Shown in pieces: positions 47,426 to 60,669 of a stretch of 64,000 nucleotides of DNA (its first letter is position 1; every line of letters begins with the position of its first letter). The stretch spans positions 19,964,001 through 20,028,000 of the forward strand of contig CM114273.1 of assembly GCA_050084515.1 (NCBI GenBank), given 5' to 3'. The notes beneath the pieces are model-generated. The model saw only the letters and a program-made list of their open reading frames with translations. It did no database searches and was not told the origin of the DNA. The DNA comes from Blasia pusilla (taxonomy: Eukaryota; Marchantiophyta; Marchantiopsida; Blasiales). The position numbers were made by a program, and so were the translations under genes.

Positions 47426-50400
47426 TCAATCCATGTCATCCTCACTTCCACTGCTTTCTTCACCTCCTAAATGCCGCCGCTTGTTGCGCATACCTCGATG
47501 CACCACCATTTCTTCATCTTCTTCGCTGTAATTACTTACAGCTTCTTCACTAGATGGTGATGAAATTACTTCAGGTTCATCATCTTGAATAGCACCCTTG
47601 TCATGAGTTCCCTTCATTCCATGTGACACTGTCTCTACTCTATTCGTAGGTTCTTCTTCCCCATCTGTTCCCTCCTCTATGGCCACCCTCCTTCGCCTCC
47701 GTGCTTTTCGCTTCCCTTTTGGCACATCCTCAGAAATGGTAACATCTACATTCTTCTGCACAATAGAAACATCTGCTTCCCAGTTCTCTCCCTCGATGTC
47801 CCTAAATCGCTTTGAAGACTTACTGGTTTCCAGCTCATCATAGTCTCTACAGGTTAGACGGTCCTCATCATCGCCAATGTCTGTATCTGAAAGGGTAGAT
47901 GAATCACTCCGCCAACGTTTTCGTCCAACATTGGTCTGAGACTCAACACACATCCATGAGATGTCAATAATTTCTTCTCTTTAAACTTAGATTAGAAAAG
48001 TAAATACATGTTCAAGCTGCTAATCACTTGCAGACACAGTTCGCAATAGTGGTTGACAACCATAAAAATTATATGCCTGGAGTATTATCTCACCTTAGGA
48101 CCTCGTTCTACGAGGTGAGACCAAGCCAAACGATTCCTCAGGCAGTCCAGAACAGCTTGACGATGACTTGCATATGCATACCGTTCACCATTTGGCTTCC
48201 TCAGTTTAGGCCAATGCTGCGCAGAACATTGATAAAGTGTCAAAAATATTGTAAAGGCAAGTACTGCAAAGACAATCAGGGGAAAGTTGCATTCTTTTAA
48301 AAGCTTTTAAACAAAGTTATATAGAGTCTTCCCACCACCAGTTACAAGATCTCCACATGACATCTAAACTTGTCACAGTCGCTTTCCGCTAGAGATTCAG
48401 TGAGATGAAATACCGGCAATACAGCTTCACAGACATCTTCATATGATAGGCGATGACCTTTGCTGCCTAGAACTTCATCAATCAGACCTGAGATGAAATG
48501 AGATGAAACAACATTAACTCTTTAAAATCTTTAAAAAGAACATATTGGCATAATGTCATCCCGCACAACATAATTCTAACATCCGAACAACTCAAGACAT
48601 GTCGCGTATTAAGTTGGAGAAACCCCACAACAGCAACCAATTTTTAGTATCAATTTTTTAATCAGATATCCTAGTTTTTCCAGCATGTCAAGAAGCATGA
48701 CTAGATTATGGTATCCTGAGTGTAGACAAGATCAAAGAGAAAAAACCTATGACTGCAGAGAAGTTCATAAAAACCTGGAAGAGTGGCAGCACTATTGTCA
48801 ACAGGACTCTTTTTCTCCCCATCTGGAATTTCGTCACCATCAGGGACAATTATAGACAAATTCCCTTTACCAAAAGCATGGTGCCGGACACTGCCTTCTG
48901 TAGTACTTTGTAGAACCAATGCACTATGCTTTTCTTTCGCAATGCTGCCATCTGGTAGCCCACAACTGCTAACACTCCTCCCATCCTCTGGCTTCATCTC
49001 CTCTTGTTTCTTGCTCCCACCCTTGACAACCTCCTCAGTGGTCAGAGAGGAGCTTTTAGACGACTCTTTATGACGGTCTTCTCTGGTCCTTTTTCTTGGA
49101 GCCTACAGCACACTGAAGAACTGTTCAGTCCTCTACATAATCCAGAAAGCACAAAACTAGTCTTTGCATGTAGAGTTTATTACCATAACCATCCAAATAA
49201 AACACCTTCTCATAATCCGCAACAGAATGCCACCTACAGCGAAGGAGCTTGCGAAGTAGCGACTCAGAGAAAACACCCAGTCTAAGAGAATACTGTAAAG
49301 AAATAGGATCCCTGTATCTCAAAGAGCATCTGACATACCAGAGGATGATCTTTGTGACCAACTCTTGAAGCAGAACCAGTAGACCCTTTCCCAGATGATG
49401 TAGAAAGCTGAGCAGAAGACGCCAGTTGCAAAGATGCCCCAGCCTGCCGCACCCTTGGTACTCGTGGAACCCTGGGTGAACTGTTCAACTCTTGATGTAG
49501 CAGAATTGCAAGCTGCACAATAAAACCTCCTATCGGAGTTAACCTCAATAAAAGAGCCTTCTCAAAACAACTAAAAGGGGAACTTATCTTCTACACAGTT
49601 TCTCAGGCCTCCATGAGAAATTCTCTAGGTTCTTCAACTCGAGGGATCACCAGAAAGAAACATACAAGCACAGAATAACTTCAAGAAGAGCAAACATAAG
49701 AGAATAGGTGTCACAAGACACATAATTGATAAAAATGCACAAAGCTTCATCAGTTCATGGCCAGAGTTCCCACTGTGAATCTGATTGCTCATTCTTTCAT
49801 GAAAGTATGTTTGCAACCAACCAACACATTCAGTTGAAGGTGTGAATTTAGTGGTCAACAAATAAACAATCAATTATGCCAACAAGTACATAACACTGAC
49901 TCATCACAGAAAATTAAATGAATATGCAAAGCTGTGGTCACACCTCTCATAAAGTCCTAGTTGATATGAAAACAGGTTTCTCTGAAAACAACCTGTTTTC
50001 AGAGCACAGTAGAGAATGTACCTCTTCATCTTTCAGAGTAGTCGCTGCAGAATTGGTCAGCACTGTTGGAGGTGATCGTTTAGAAGCAACTTGAGGAGGT
50101 GGGGGAGGCATCGTTGACATTGCCTTCGGTATTGGAGGAGCGAGTGGCATACTTGACTTCTCCTCCTTCTGAGGCGTCCCACCCTTGCTTTGTTGTGCAG
50201 CACTGGGCTTAACTGTAGGTGGTAATGCTGAAGATTTTGAAGTCACTGGAGGTTGCTTGCTTCCAGAGGAGCCACCAACTTTTGCAGTCCCATGAGCATG
50301 CGAAACCTTCAAGGAAGACGGAGGCTTGTTCAATGTAGGTTGGGGAATTATCTTTCCAGCCACTGACACTTTGCTGCCTGACTGTAATGCATTCTTTGCA

Positions 50401-53400
50401 CTGTCTTTTGCCAACCCAGATGAGCCGGAACCACCCTGATTACCACTCCTGGAAGATAAAGTGGCACTAGAAGACTTACTAGCTGAGTTACTCGCATCAG
50501 CACTCTTTGCTGAAGGTAAACTCGTAGATCTCGAAGACTGCTTGACCACATTTGTTACTTTCATAGGTGGAGGAGATGCTGGATGGTTAGGGACAGACTT
50601 TGATGAGTGCAGGGAACCCACTGGCTTGCCACTGGAGGTGCTCAAAGTTCCAGAACTTGGAAGTTTTGAAGGAGGAAGGAAAGAATTGGAAGCTTTTGGT
50701 GTTGAGCCCCCAGAGACAGACCTCTGAGCTGGAGGTGAGCCAGGAACTTTAACACACATAGGTTGAGGTTTCGATGATGGTGTCGTCACCAAAGGTGAAG
50801 TGGGTGAGGAAGATAAAGTTCCAGTTGAGGGAGATTTCAACAAGCTTACGATTGGCTTAACATTGCTTGCAGTGGTACCCAGGAAACGCCCACTCCCTGT
50901 TGCCCCTTGTGGCTGGTTCATAGAACCCAAGGTAGTTGACGTCTGTGAGGGCATTGTGTGCGCCTTCCGACTAAAAACATGTCCAATGCCATTTATTTGC
51001 CTTGCTTGCTGACATATTGTCACGTGCATGGGCAAGGAAGACTTCTGTTCTGGTGACTCCATGCTAGAACAACATGACTGGGGTTGTTGAGGGCTTGATG
51101 CTGGGTTCAAGCCATCAGTTCGAGCTTCATCTACAACTGCAGATGGAAGCCCTCGTGGAATCTGCTCAGTTTCTGCTCTCTGTGCTGATGAGGAGGAAGA
51201 TATTGATGATATGTCAGGCAGTCCAGGCTGATGTCGTAGACCTCCATCAGGAAATGGTTGTGGAGAACGTGCTTGTTGAGTCTGCTTGACCTGCAGTGCT
51301 TGTCCACTATTTTCCTGCTGTCCTTGCATGAAGAGTTTAGGAACCAGAGAATCCTCTTCTATGCTCGACTTTGAGGCCAATGATCCAATCACACAATCTG
51401 AAGAACCTAATCTTTGAATAGTAGGTGAGGATGTCTGCCCATGGGACTGTCCTGGAAGAGAACCACCATGGTGCTGACTTCCTGCAGTTGTTCGATGCAG
51501 GTGCTGGTTGTGGTTGGAGCGATCTGCAAGTAACTTCTCCCGAACAGAAGCTGGAAGGTGGCCTGCCGTCCGGGCTGAACCCTGTCCTCTGGTTTCTGAA
51601 GTTGCTGCTTGAGCCACAAACTTACTTGCTTTTTCCTCTGCTACTGTATTTGCTACTGTCACAAATGGGGATTTCACACTGCCTGTTGCAATCTTTTCAC
51701 TCTTCTCTGAGTCCTGAATATCTGAAACTCCAGCTCCTTCTGCTACAACCGAAGCAACCACGGGATGACCAGGAGACACCTGTGCAACCTTGGTGGGTAT
51801 CTCTGCATGGCCTGGCAACAATCCAATCACCTGCCCTTCACCTGAACACACAGAAACTAAATTTCGTGTCCCACCCAGTGTGATCAAGTCAACAGAAGTG
51901 TGACGTTCAAGAGGTGCTGCCTGATTAGATTTGGTGGCTGATACAGAGTCTGCTGGCGTTAGCACAGTGTCCTTTCCAGTGATATCGCTTCTTGATTTCA
52001 AAGCCGTAGTGGTTCTTGTTGCAGATAATTCAGAGCCCTGCAACAATCCAAAAGATAACTCAGTAATCTAAAGTGAACGTGGTCGAATGGAAGGGATAAT
52101 GAATTGCCAAACAGGATAGATGAATAGACCCACGACATTCACCTCCAATATTTCTCCAGCTTCTCTCTCCAAATCCGAGTGTTTAGCGGCTGTCAATGCA
52201 GGCAACTCCAGCTTCATGGCACTCTGCTCTCTGAACTCGGCCTCTTTCATGTTGCTTAACCTTGCATTACCCTTATGCACCTCTGTCCAATCCACATCTG
52301 CCATTTTCACATCTGATGATGGATCGATAGCAGTTCCTCTGAATGGCAGGCCAGAATTCGGCTGGGATTCCCTGCCGACAAAACCTTGCTTGTGCTCATC
52401 TCTAGATCTCAGGTCCTTAAAATCGATTTCACAATTATTCAGTTCCTTTCTGGGCACAAGTGCCACATTGAGAGTAGTCTCATGGTTGGAGAGAGTGGTA
52501 ACATTCGTAGTGACGGGGTCCTGCTTCAAGTTTCCGCTCTCTAATTGTGGAGCTGCAGGTGTACCACCTCCTTCGAACCTCTCACACTCGAGACAAATCC
52601 AATCCGATCTTGCACATGTAGACCCTCCTGAAGACATCAAGACCGCAAACAAGGAAAAAGACAACTCAGTTTATCGGTAGCACTTAGTTTTGGACCTGAC
52701 CTCAAGAGTCTCACACAGTGATACATGGTTTCCCAGAGACTCGGCGGGTGAATGTCTCTACAACTGAATGACCAAGATGGTGGATGTGATGCCAGACTTC
52801 AGGACGGCGTGTGTCAAATGGGCATCACAGCCTGGACCCGCGGGAAACTGCAGCAACCCTGCAGTGATGCCCAGCCGACATGCGCTGCATGGAGCCACAC
52901 ATAGCTGGGTCCACGGATGTTACCTCATCATAGAATCGCCTTGGCCACATACCGGTAAAGAAAACCTATAAAAGCACACAAGAAAGAGGTTACAATAAAT
53001 CAGGAACCTCCCAAGGTGAACGTTCAGGAAAGAATCTAAGGGTCTCACCGTTTAGGAAGACAGCGTGGGCCACCATGTGCTCAACCTCGTAGCATCTGCA
53101 ACACACTCTCACATTTCCATCCATGAACTCCCGGACAGCAAGTTTTTTCATAGCCTTGGGGTTCTTTGGCGAAGACTGCGGGGATTTGGCCAGCAGCCCG
53201 ACCTCTTGAGATGAGCCATCCAGTTTTGAAACCTTTCCCTGACCGTCTTCTAATTTGTAGGCGTCCCCGCTGCTCTTAGTCTTCTTCTTGCTCGTCTGCT
53301 CCTTCAGACTCCCGTCATCTCTACCTCTTTTCACATGGGAATGTGATTTCTCTTCCTTGACCTTCGGCTTATGTCTGTGTTTATTATGTTTCCCTTCGAC

Positions 53401-54165
53401 CTTCTTTCCTTGGTTACTCTTACCCTGCTTGTCCCTAAAAGCGTCGTCGAAAACTCCTCCTGCCTCTTTCTGCACCTCCTTCTCCGCATCCTCTTGAAAA
53501 AAATCTCCTTCCCGAGAACAGCTATGAACCTCGAGACGCGGCGGCAAATACGCGTGGCCGTTCTCTTGCCCATTCCCTCGAATGAGGTGTATGAACTTCC
53601 TGCGATCATCGCCGAACGTTGGACCCTCCATGTTCGGCAAATCACGCAGCAATTGGGAAATGTCTTCATGAGTGTCCGGGAGCTCTTTACAGTCTACTTT
53701 GAGATGCTTGGGTACATAACCGGCGTGTTTCCAGAGTTGCCGGCAGAACACCTTCGAAACGCCTTCGAAGAAAGAAGGATCACCCCCCGGTATGCCATTC
53801 ACGTGCGCCCTTGCCTCTATGGGTATTTCGCTGGAAGTATGATGCCCGGAATATGGCTCAACCTTATCGACGGCCTTTTCCTCAAAACAAACAGTCTTGC
53901 TTGGCAGCTCGACGAGCAACTGAGCAACCTCTGACTCTTCCGTCTCTTTCTGCTTTTTCTTGGCCTTACATTTGTCACAGATGTAGGTTGGGAGCCCTTT
54001 GTGAACCCGGCAACAAACCGTATGAACCCACACATTACACACGTCACATTCCACCATCTCCTCGCCATCGTCAAAATTGACACCGCAAGGGCAGTCCACA
54101 ATCCACGATTCGTCACCCCAGTCATCAGACTCTGAGCTTGAGGGATGATGTCCCTTACCTCCCAT
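47426..54165 (-). CDS. PHD-finger nuclear protein, plant family (At3g20280-like)
   Basis: Probable chromatin or transcription regulator of about 1,600 aa. Exons in transcript order: 54165-53049, an unresolved short stretch, 52627-52143, 52037-50022, 49512-49339, 49102-48775, 48487-48414, 48216-48094 and 47935-47426; phases agree from 52627 to the stop. Residues 25-66 form a C4HC3 PHD finger (C25, C27, C40, C43, H48, C51, C63, C66), which typically reads histone H3 tails. Then come a VNGIPGGDPSFF motif, a lysine-rich segment (nuclear-localisation-like), a CCRC...WICLEC pattern that may be a second zinc finger, a 672-codon exon rich in Ser, Thr and Pro, the motif LHQELNSSPRVPRVPR, and a compact region with GLIDEVLG, HWPKLRKPNGERYAY and HRQAVLDCLRNR. 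An acidic/basic tail ends in SGSEDDMD. The motif set matches the plant PHD family typified, to my recollection, by At3g20280. The junction between 53049 and 52627 needs transcript evidence. Confidence 0.85.
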
Positions 54166-55090
54166 ACCTACAACCGCTCCACTTTCACAGTTCTTGCCTA
54201 CAGACCTTAACTATACCCTACTCGGAACCTAGCCAGCGTCCGACCAGTCATCAAAAAAGGAGCTGAGAAGATGCATGGCATCCTCTGTGCCTCCCCTTTC
54301 CACCAGTTTTCACCGCAAGTCTGCCACTGTACCGACACCTTCATCCGCGCGCTCTCCACCCCGTGCACCCTCTGCCCACCACATCTGTCCACGGTGACAG
54401 ATGCTGCGAAACGAAACGCGAAAGACGAAACGACAATAAACTTAACACCACCATTCACCCGCATGAAGCTCTAATCCACTCCTCCGACTCCACCCGCCCT
54501 CGTCCTCATCTCGCTCCTCCTTCCTCTCCTCCTCGTCCGCCACAAGCATTCCATCCCTCCCTCGCCGTTTCCTCCCCACTCTCCACCACAGGCTCACGTA
54601 ATTTTCGCCATCCCGCCTAGCTCCTCCTCGTCCACTCCAAACACCTCCATCGCGATCCAATCCCCTTCCAATCCCCTAACACACCTACCCTAATGGAGCG
54701 CATTCGCAGCGCAGCAGCTTCGCGGGACGATGAGCGAAGAAAGAGCTCGGATCCTCGAGCCCGAGCGAAGAAACTAGTTTAGGGTTCCACATCCGCCAAC
54801 AGCGAAGAAAACCTCTCCTCTCCTCTCCTCTCCTCTCGCCTAGGCTTCCTAGCCTAGCCCCTAGCCGCTAGCCCAGGCGTGACAGAAAAGACAGGGGACC
54901 AGGCGGGCATGCGAGGCTCATACACCGAACCATTGCGCCCCACGTGGCGCCACCCCTCGGGTCGCGCCAATCACAGCACGGTAACCTCATAATAAATCTT
55001 TCCGTCAGCGGCAACCGCCCGTACTTCATTCATTCAATTCCGGCCCTCAACCCACAGCTCTCGGACTCACTGTGAGCTCTTCTGTGCGTG
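54166..55090 (-). promoter_or_regulatory. Upstream region of the PHD-finger gene
   Basis: GC-rich sequence precedes the minus-strand start codon. It includes a pyrimidine-rich pentanucleotide run (CTCTC/TCTCC) at 54812-54837 and CT-rich stretches at 54480-54600, of the kind found in plant promoters and leaders. No core promoter element could be fixed. Confidence 0.45.
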
Positions 55091-55097
55091 TGTAGGT

Positions 55098-55450
55098 ATG
55101 AGAGGAAAAAGAAGCGGAGGGAGGGAAGGAGGAGGATCTTACGGAGGTGCGTTCACGGACGGACTGAGTGCCGAAACGGAAGGAACTCCACAGTGCGGAG
55201 ATCCGTTTGCTGTCTCGCCGAACCGAAAGACAGTTCGTCATACGGCGATGAGTTTACTGTCTCTGCCGAACCGAAAGAGAATTCGTCTTCCGGCGATGCG
55301 TTTACGGACGCACTGAGTGCCGAGCCGAGAGAAAATTACCGACGCAGTGGGAGGCCGTTTATTACTGCGTTGCCTGGTGTCGCGCTGGGAGCCCATCGTT
55401 TCAGGAGGCGTTCACGGATATCGACAGCTTCGACTCGTTTTTACTTTTGA
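55098..55450 (+). pseudogene. Frameshifted ORF with degenerate 16-18 residue repeats
   Basis: Four or five adjacent units of 51, 47, 48 and 54 bp encode a repeating peptide of the type GDxFTVSAEPKENSSS / GDAFTDALSAEPRE. The first two units read in the frame opened by ATG 55098. A one-base deletion near 55218 (in a GTCTC(T)GCC context) shifts the rest into the frame of 55088-55450. A last AFTD unit near 55407 lies in yet another frame. It is not recognised as a known protein. It may be a decayed repeat protein or a chance minisatellite in a CpG-rich island. Confidence 0.4.
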
Positions 55451-56688
55451 CCCCGCCACTGTGCGCACGGGTTTACCATGTGTCCCGCCGGAGGCACACC
55501 CGCGCCGAAGCCGGGTCGGTCGGGTTTGCTGAAAGCATGGGAACCGGCGAGTCCTTCCGGCAGAGTAAGATTATTATTTACTTCTGGAGACCCGGTAGCC
55601 CCGGGCCTCGGGGCTTCATGTTTTGCTTACGTTTTAAATGGGACTATGTTATTCTTAGCCATACCATACCATAGTCCCCATGCCCTTCAAATTCTTTTCT
55701 CCATGGCCCATGGACTTTAATCCACTTTTTTCGGATCATTTTTAGGATTAGGCCATTGCATGGGAGATCATGTTTTCCGTATCTGTTTTTAGGATTAATC
55801 CAAGCCATGTGGAACAAGTTTCATATGAGCGTCTAAGCAAAGTGACTTTGAGTAAAAGCAAATGAGACCGCAATCATTAGCATGTATAAAGATCGATGGT
55901 TGAAAGTTTGAGTAGCATCTTTTGCTTTGTGCAATGTTTTAGTACATGGAGCAACAATAGATCCACAAATCTGTTCGGGGCTTATAGTAGGGGCAATGAT
56001 TATCATGCATGACACGATAGCATCAAAATGATACAATCGAGGGAGGTGAAGTTTGTGAGAGGCCATTGTGGGATTGTCGAGAAGGAATCTTATACAAATT
56101 TGAGTTCTTAGGGTGAAATCCTTACTTTGAATCACTTTTTTCATCCCTTCCAAGTTCATACAACCTCAAAATATCTTCACTTTCGGACGAAAGAGGAACT
56201 ATTTTTTTGGTCTTGCAAAAACAACAATCCCCCCAACTCCATATGTTTCTCTATATTGGTATTAGAGGACATCTTCTTGATTACCACTCTTCAAAATGCT
56301 TGAGATATAAAACTCGAGCGACAAGAAAATGTCTTTTGTAAGCAAAATTTTAAAACAAAATTGGAAATATTAACACCTCGTTCTTCGCACAAGTCATATT
56401 CTAGTTCCCTCTTATGTTTGAATGTTCTAAACAACATCACAGAGAAAGTGTTTTAAGGAAATACAACGTTTCTCCTTTATGACTTGAGTGGCTCATTTAA
56501 TTCCTTCCCCTTTATTTTATTTGTAGCACCATCCTCTTTTTTTTTTTTATCCAATGTAAGGTAAATCATGTATGGAAAAATTTTATTTTTATTTTTTTAT
56601 TTTTTTTATTGATTTGTTTATTTGGTTATATTATTTTTAAAAAAATTTCATGGCTCACCCTGGCTTATGACATGGTTGTTAGTCCCAA
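55451..56688. other. Intergenic DNA, GC-rich then AT-rich
   Basis: The CpG-rich part ends near 55610; AT-rich sequence follows. No gene is supported in it. Confidence 0.5.
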
Positions 56689-57037
56689 CTAGTTAGCATG
56701 CCCGTGCTTGCGTGCAAAATTTATTTATTTTTAATTAGCAGGCTAACTATGCCCGAAAATAAATTTCCTTGTAATTTAAGAATAATTTATTTCAAGATTT
56801 AAGTATAATCTCTATTTTTATAAATCTCAAAAGACTGATAGCATTTCACTTTTAAATAACACCCAACTCTTGCAATTAATTTCACTCCTCAATAACCATT
56901 TCCATCACGTTAAAACATTTTCAAGGGGCCGTTGAAGTTACATTAGTTTGCTAGGGGGCCCCTTAAGCGAAACCCTCCCATTTATACTCTACCCTTTTCA
57001 TTTTTCCTACAAAAATAACATCCTAATAAATATATGA
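56689..57037 (-). mobile_element. Possible Helitron-like element, minus orientation
   Basis: The left end is CTAG (56689-56692) preceded by A, followed by TTAGCATGCCCGTGCTTGCG, which matches the reverse-complemented 3' hairpin region of other copies. The right end is tentative (CCTAATAAATATATGA to 57037, not followed by T). It has no coding capacity. Confidence 0.4.
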
Positions 57038-57331
57038 CATCTCTATTTTTTGTAGGTTTGCAACAACTACCTTGATGCTTGCCCTATCTATATTATGATG
57101 AATGAATATACATGCACGACACAACAAAATAGTAAGATAATAGAACAAAATAGGTAACATGGATAAATATACGAGAAGTGTGTCTCTACGTCTGGACATA
57201 AGAGATGAGCGTTGACCTCTTCCGGCACTTTATACCCAATATACCATAAATTCCATTTAAAAAAATATGGACATGACATCCATGACTATGGAAAAAAATT
57301 GAGATGCCCTGTTGCCCAAACTTGTGTATGG

Positions 57332-57362
<31 letters not shown>
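57332..57362. repeat. Poly(A) run of 31 bases
   Basis: An uninterrupted A tract in intergenic DNA. It could mark the 3' end of an old retroposon, but no matching upstream body or flanking duplication was identified. Confidence 0.9.
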
Positions 57363-57366
<4 letters not shown>

Positions 57367-57671
57367 AAGGGTGGGAGGAAATTTTAAATTCACTTGCCAT
57401 AGAAAGGTTCTATGGAATACCATCACAATAATTCCACCATTTTTATGTGTATCTGTAGGTTCCATGTAATATCTTCTTCCATATTCCCAACAACTCCCTA
57501 CATTGAAACCCTTATGAGGTTTTTTGAGGACGTGTTTTTTTAACATTTATTATCCAAAAAATCTCTGTCTTATCATAAATCCTACAACCTTGACATCGAA
57601 TGTTGTCACGCAAGCCTAAGATGCAAATATATCATGTCAATAGTCAAGAATAAGAGCATATTTGACAAAGA

Positions 57672-57740
57672 GAGGTTGTTCACATGGTAGTAGAGTTCCT
57701 ACCTTAGAAGGAAGCAAGACTAAGATTTGAATCTAGCGAT
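57672..57740 (+). repeat. tRNA-like segment, possible SINE head
   Basis: The sequence contains a pol III A-box-like ACATGGTAGTAGAG near 57681 and a B-box-like AGATTTGAATCTAG about 45 bases later. Both are degenerate relative to a true tRNA, and a full cloverleaf with a paired acceptor stem could not be drawn. A tRNA-derived SINE head is the best guess. Confidence 0.25.
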
Positions 57741-58876
57741 AGAATTCTATAACAAGATTCTCCCTTGGAATTTTCCCAAATCCCTTTCTCACTCTAGCTT
57801 TAAATGTTAGGATACAATCTTTTATTGTAAGCTCCAAAATTGCATGAAGTAATGTATACTATAGATTAAAGTCATGTACATACGCCACTATTGGACAATA
57901 TCGTCATTAAGCATGGAATTTGTAAAGGGCATGGTCTCTCCTTTGAGAAAAATCATTTATTTATGGGTTGGATTTAAAAAGAATTCAAATATTAATGTGA
58001 AAATTTTAATTTTACTACTTCGCTTCATTGTACATCGCTTGGGCATGCTAATTACTTAGTCTTAATAAGAGTTTTGCATGCTAATTATTTGAATCTTCTA
58101 AATCTCGACTTCTAGAACATGACATCTCAAAGATTCTATATGGATAGGTTCCAAATAATTGAGGCATTAATGGCATAGGCTAAGCAAAGATACTTGACGG
58201 TGGAGCGTCTCTTTTCAATCTATGTACTTTGGATACCAAATATTTCGATTGGTCCATCATTAGAACAAAATTATATCTACATCATAAAAAAAAAAGTGTG
58301 AAGGATAAGGGAATGAAAAATGCTCTATGAATGGTATGTGTCTTTTTTCAAATATCATAATTAGTTCTTCTCATTTTTTATCATAAAAACCTCCTTATAT
58401 AATGATAAAGAGTATAGAATTATCAATAAACTAAAAGCACTAAAAAATATTAGAGTTTTTATACCTTTGCTCCTATTAATAACTTCAACTAATATGTCTA
58501 TTACGTTATAAATGGAGCATCTTTTAGGGTGGAAGTTCCACAATGAAAGAAATCCTTTGAGTAGTGGGAAAATAAGTATCTCAACTCTACATATCATTTC
58601 TACAAGAATAATTCATTTGGTATCACCTAATCTTATGATAAAATTTCTCTAAGTTTGATTAATGATGTTTTTTTCTATAATCGTTCAAATGCGTAAGTTA
58701 TAATGCCTCCAATAATACAGGTGGTTGGGCTTTATAATTGGATTTCATGAATGTAATTATACCATACAATACTTTCTTCATTTTTCTAAAAGTAGAAGTC
58801 AGATAGAATTTCATATATATCTTACATACACCAATCATTTATAGAAAATATAACATCTTCAACTTGTAGTAATATA
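57741..58876. other. AT-rich intergenic DNA
   Basis: No gene or clear repeat boundary is seen. Confidence 0.55.
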
Positions 58877-59142
58877 TCTATATTGTTACGGGAGAGTGCC
58901 CTCTTGATTTTTAAACACTTCTCCTTTTGATATTTGGGATTTTTAGCCAATCGTATATTAATATAAGTCCTAAGATTATAGGTGACCAATTTTGGGGTAA
59001 GTCAAGCTCGTGGTCGAGTTTAGGTGTCAATTAAGTTTCAGATCGACTTTGGGGATCAATCAAGTTTGGAGTCAATTAAGGGCGATGATGGCTAGTCAAA
59101 ATCATCCATTGTCAGCCCGTGCATTGCAAAGGTGTCTACTAG
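58877..59142 (+). mobile_element. Non-autonomous Helitron, both ends intact
   Basis: It starts TCTATATTGTTACGGGAGAG directly after A (58876) and ends CTAG (59139-59142) directly before T (59143), which is exactly the A^T insertion of Helitrons. A CCCGTGCATTGC palindromic stretch sits about 10-25 bases before the end, matching the expected 3' hairpin. The 266-bp element has no open frame of note and would need a trans-acting RepHel protein. Confidence 0.75.
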
Positions 59143-60490
59143 TACTATCTAAGTAAATTTTTTACTAGAAAAAGCTTTCAACGATTTAACCTATGTATAA
59201 AATATTTGGATTTAATTATGTTAATTTTTCAAACATTGATACCTTTATAAGATTCATAATTGAATCATATTTATTGTAAAAGAAAGAATGTAAGATTTTT
59301 TCCTCCATTGTTATAAGAAAAAGATAATATATGAATATTCGGCCTAATAACATGGATACACATTTCAATAATCAAACATGAATGGAAGTAGACTAAATAG
59401 GGGAAAACAATGATACAAGAATATATAAATAAAGTATCTTTATTTATTTTCTTAACAAACTATGAATATTATTTCAATAAGAATAATCATCATTCCCTTA
59501 AGGATATTATGTGACCACTAAAAAAATAGCGTTGCCAAATTTTGTTCCTTAGAGATTCATAATGTTAAATGAGCATCATGTATACTTTCCATAGTTGTGA
59601 ACAATTTGTTTTTGGAAATCTATGATATTTGTGTTTTGTAAAACTTCTCCTTTCTTTTCTTGACGGAATTTGTTCTCTTTACATCACATGGAAAATTGAA
59701 AATAATAAATATATTTTTATCAATAAATTAATTTTAAATGATAGACGATAATACATGTATGAAAATGATGTACTAACATATGAGCAAGGTTTCTTGAATT
59801 TGTGTAAGAAATAAATTTTAAAGAAAGGGAATGATAATAAATATTTACTTGATTTAAAACTGACCTTAAAATGATGATTGTAGCATTACCCAAAAAAGAA
59901 TTTTTTTGTAAAATTAATCACCACTCACAAGAATTTTTTTAAAAATTCCAAAGCTAAGACATATGTACAATTATGAAAAAATTCAAGCCTAAGGAAAGAA
60001 ATCAATTTTACAAAATAATTGTAATTTTTTTATTTGGTCCGTAATGGCTCCTTTACGTTGACTTCATTTTATACTTGTTTTATGCAAAGGATATTTTCAG
60101 TTTCCCCATTTAATCAAATGATTTTTTGAAAAAATTGTTAAAATAACTTCTAATATCAACATCTTTGTTAATTTATCTTTTGAGAAAATTATTCAACAAG
60201 AGAAGGAAAGAAATCCATACACTTTTAGATTTTTAAAGTGCTTCCTTTTCATCGTTAGTTTTGTTAATATTAATAAATAAAGAAGTGTTCAAAATTCCAT
60301 AAAAGCTTAAACTTCCCCTAACAACTGTTGCAGATAATAATCCATATAGAGAATTAATATCTACTAAGATAAGAGGGGGGCATTTCTTCATATCTCTTTC
60401 CTCTTGGCAAGAAGCCTTCTATCGTTGAAAAGTATTCACCTCTTCTTTATTTATATTTACAAGTTAAGGTTATTTTTGAGTTTTATACAA
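59143..60490. other. AT-rich intergenic DNA
   Basis: No gene or repeat boundary is supported. Confidence 0.55.
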
Positions 60491-60669
60491 TCTATATTAT
60501 TATTGGGGAGTGTCCTTTCATTTTCCAAACTCTTTTGTTTTTGATATCCGACATTGTTAGTCAATAAGATCGCTCAAAATTGATTTAAATTGTAACTCAA
60601 AAATTTGAAAGTTAAGTATAATTTTTTTAGAGATAATTTAAATGCGTACATCGCACAAGCGCATACTAG
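60491..60669 (+). mobile_element. Non-autonomous Helitron, both ends intact
   Basis: It starts TCTATATTATTATTGGGGAG after A (60490) and ends CTAG (60666-60669) before T (60670). The 3' hairpin TGCG-TACAT-CGCA lies at about 60643-60655. At 179 bp it belongs with the copies at 18615 and 62523. Confidence 0.78.

Noticed and set aside
47328-53934. Plus-strand open frames across the PHD gene
   Set aside because: They are antisense shadows of minus-strand exons whose protein motifs and splice phases are consistent.
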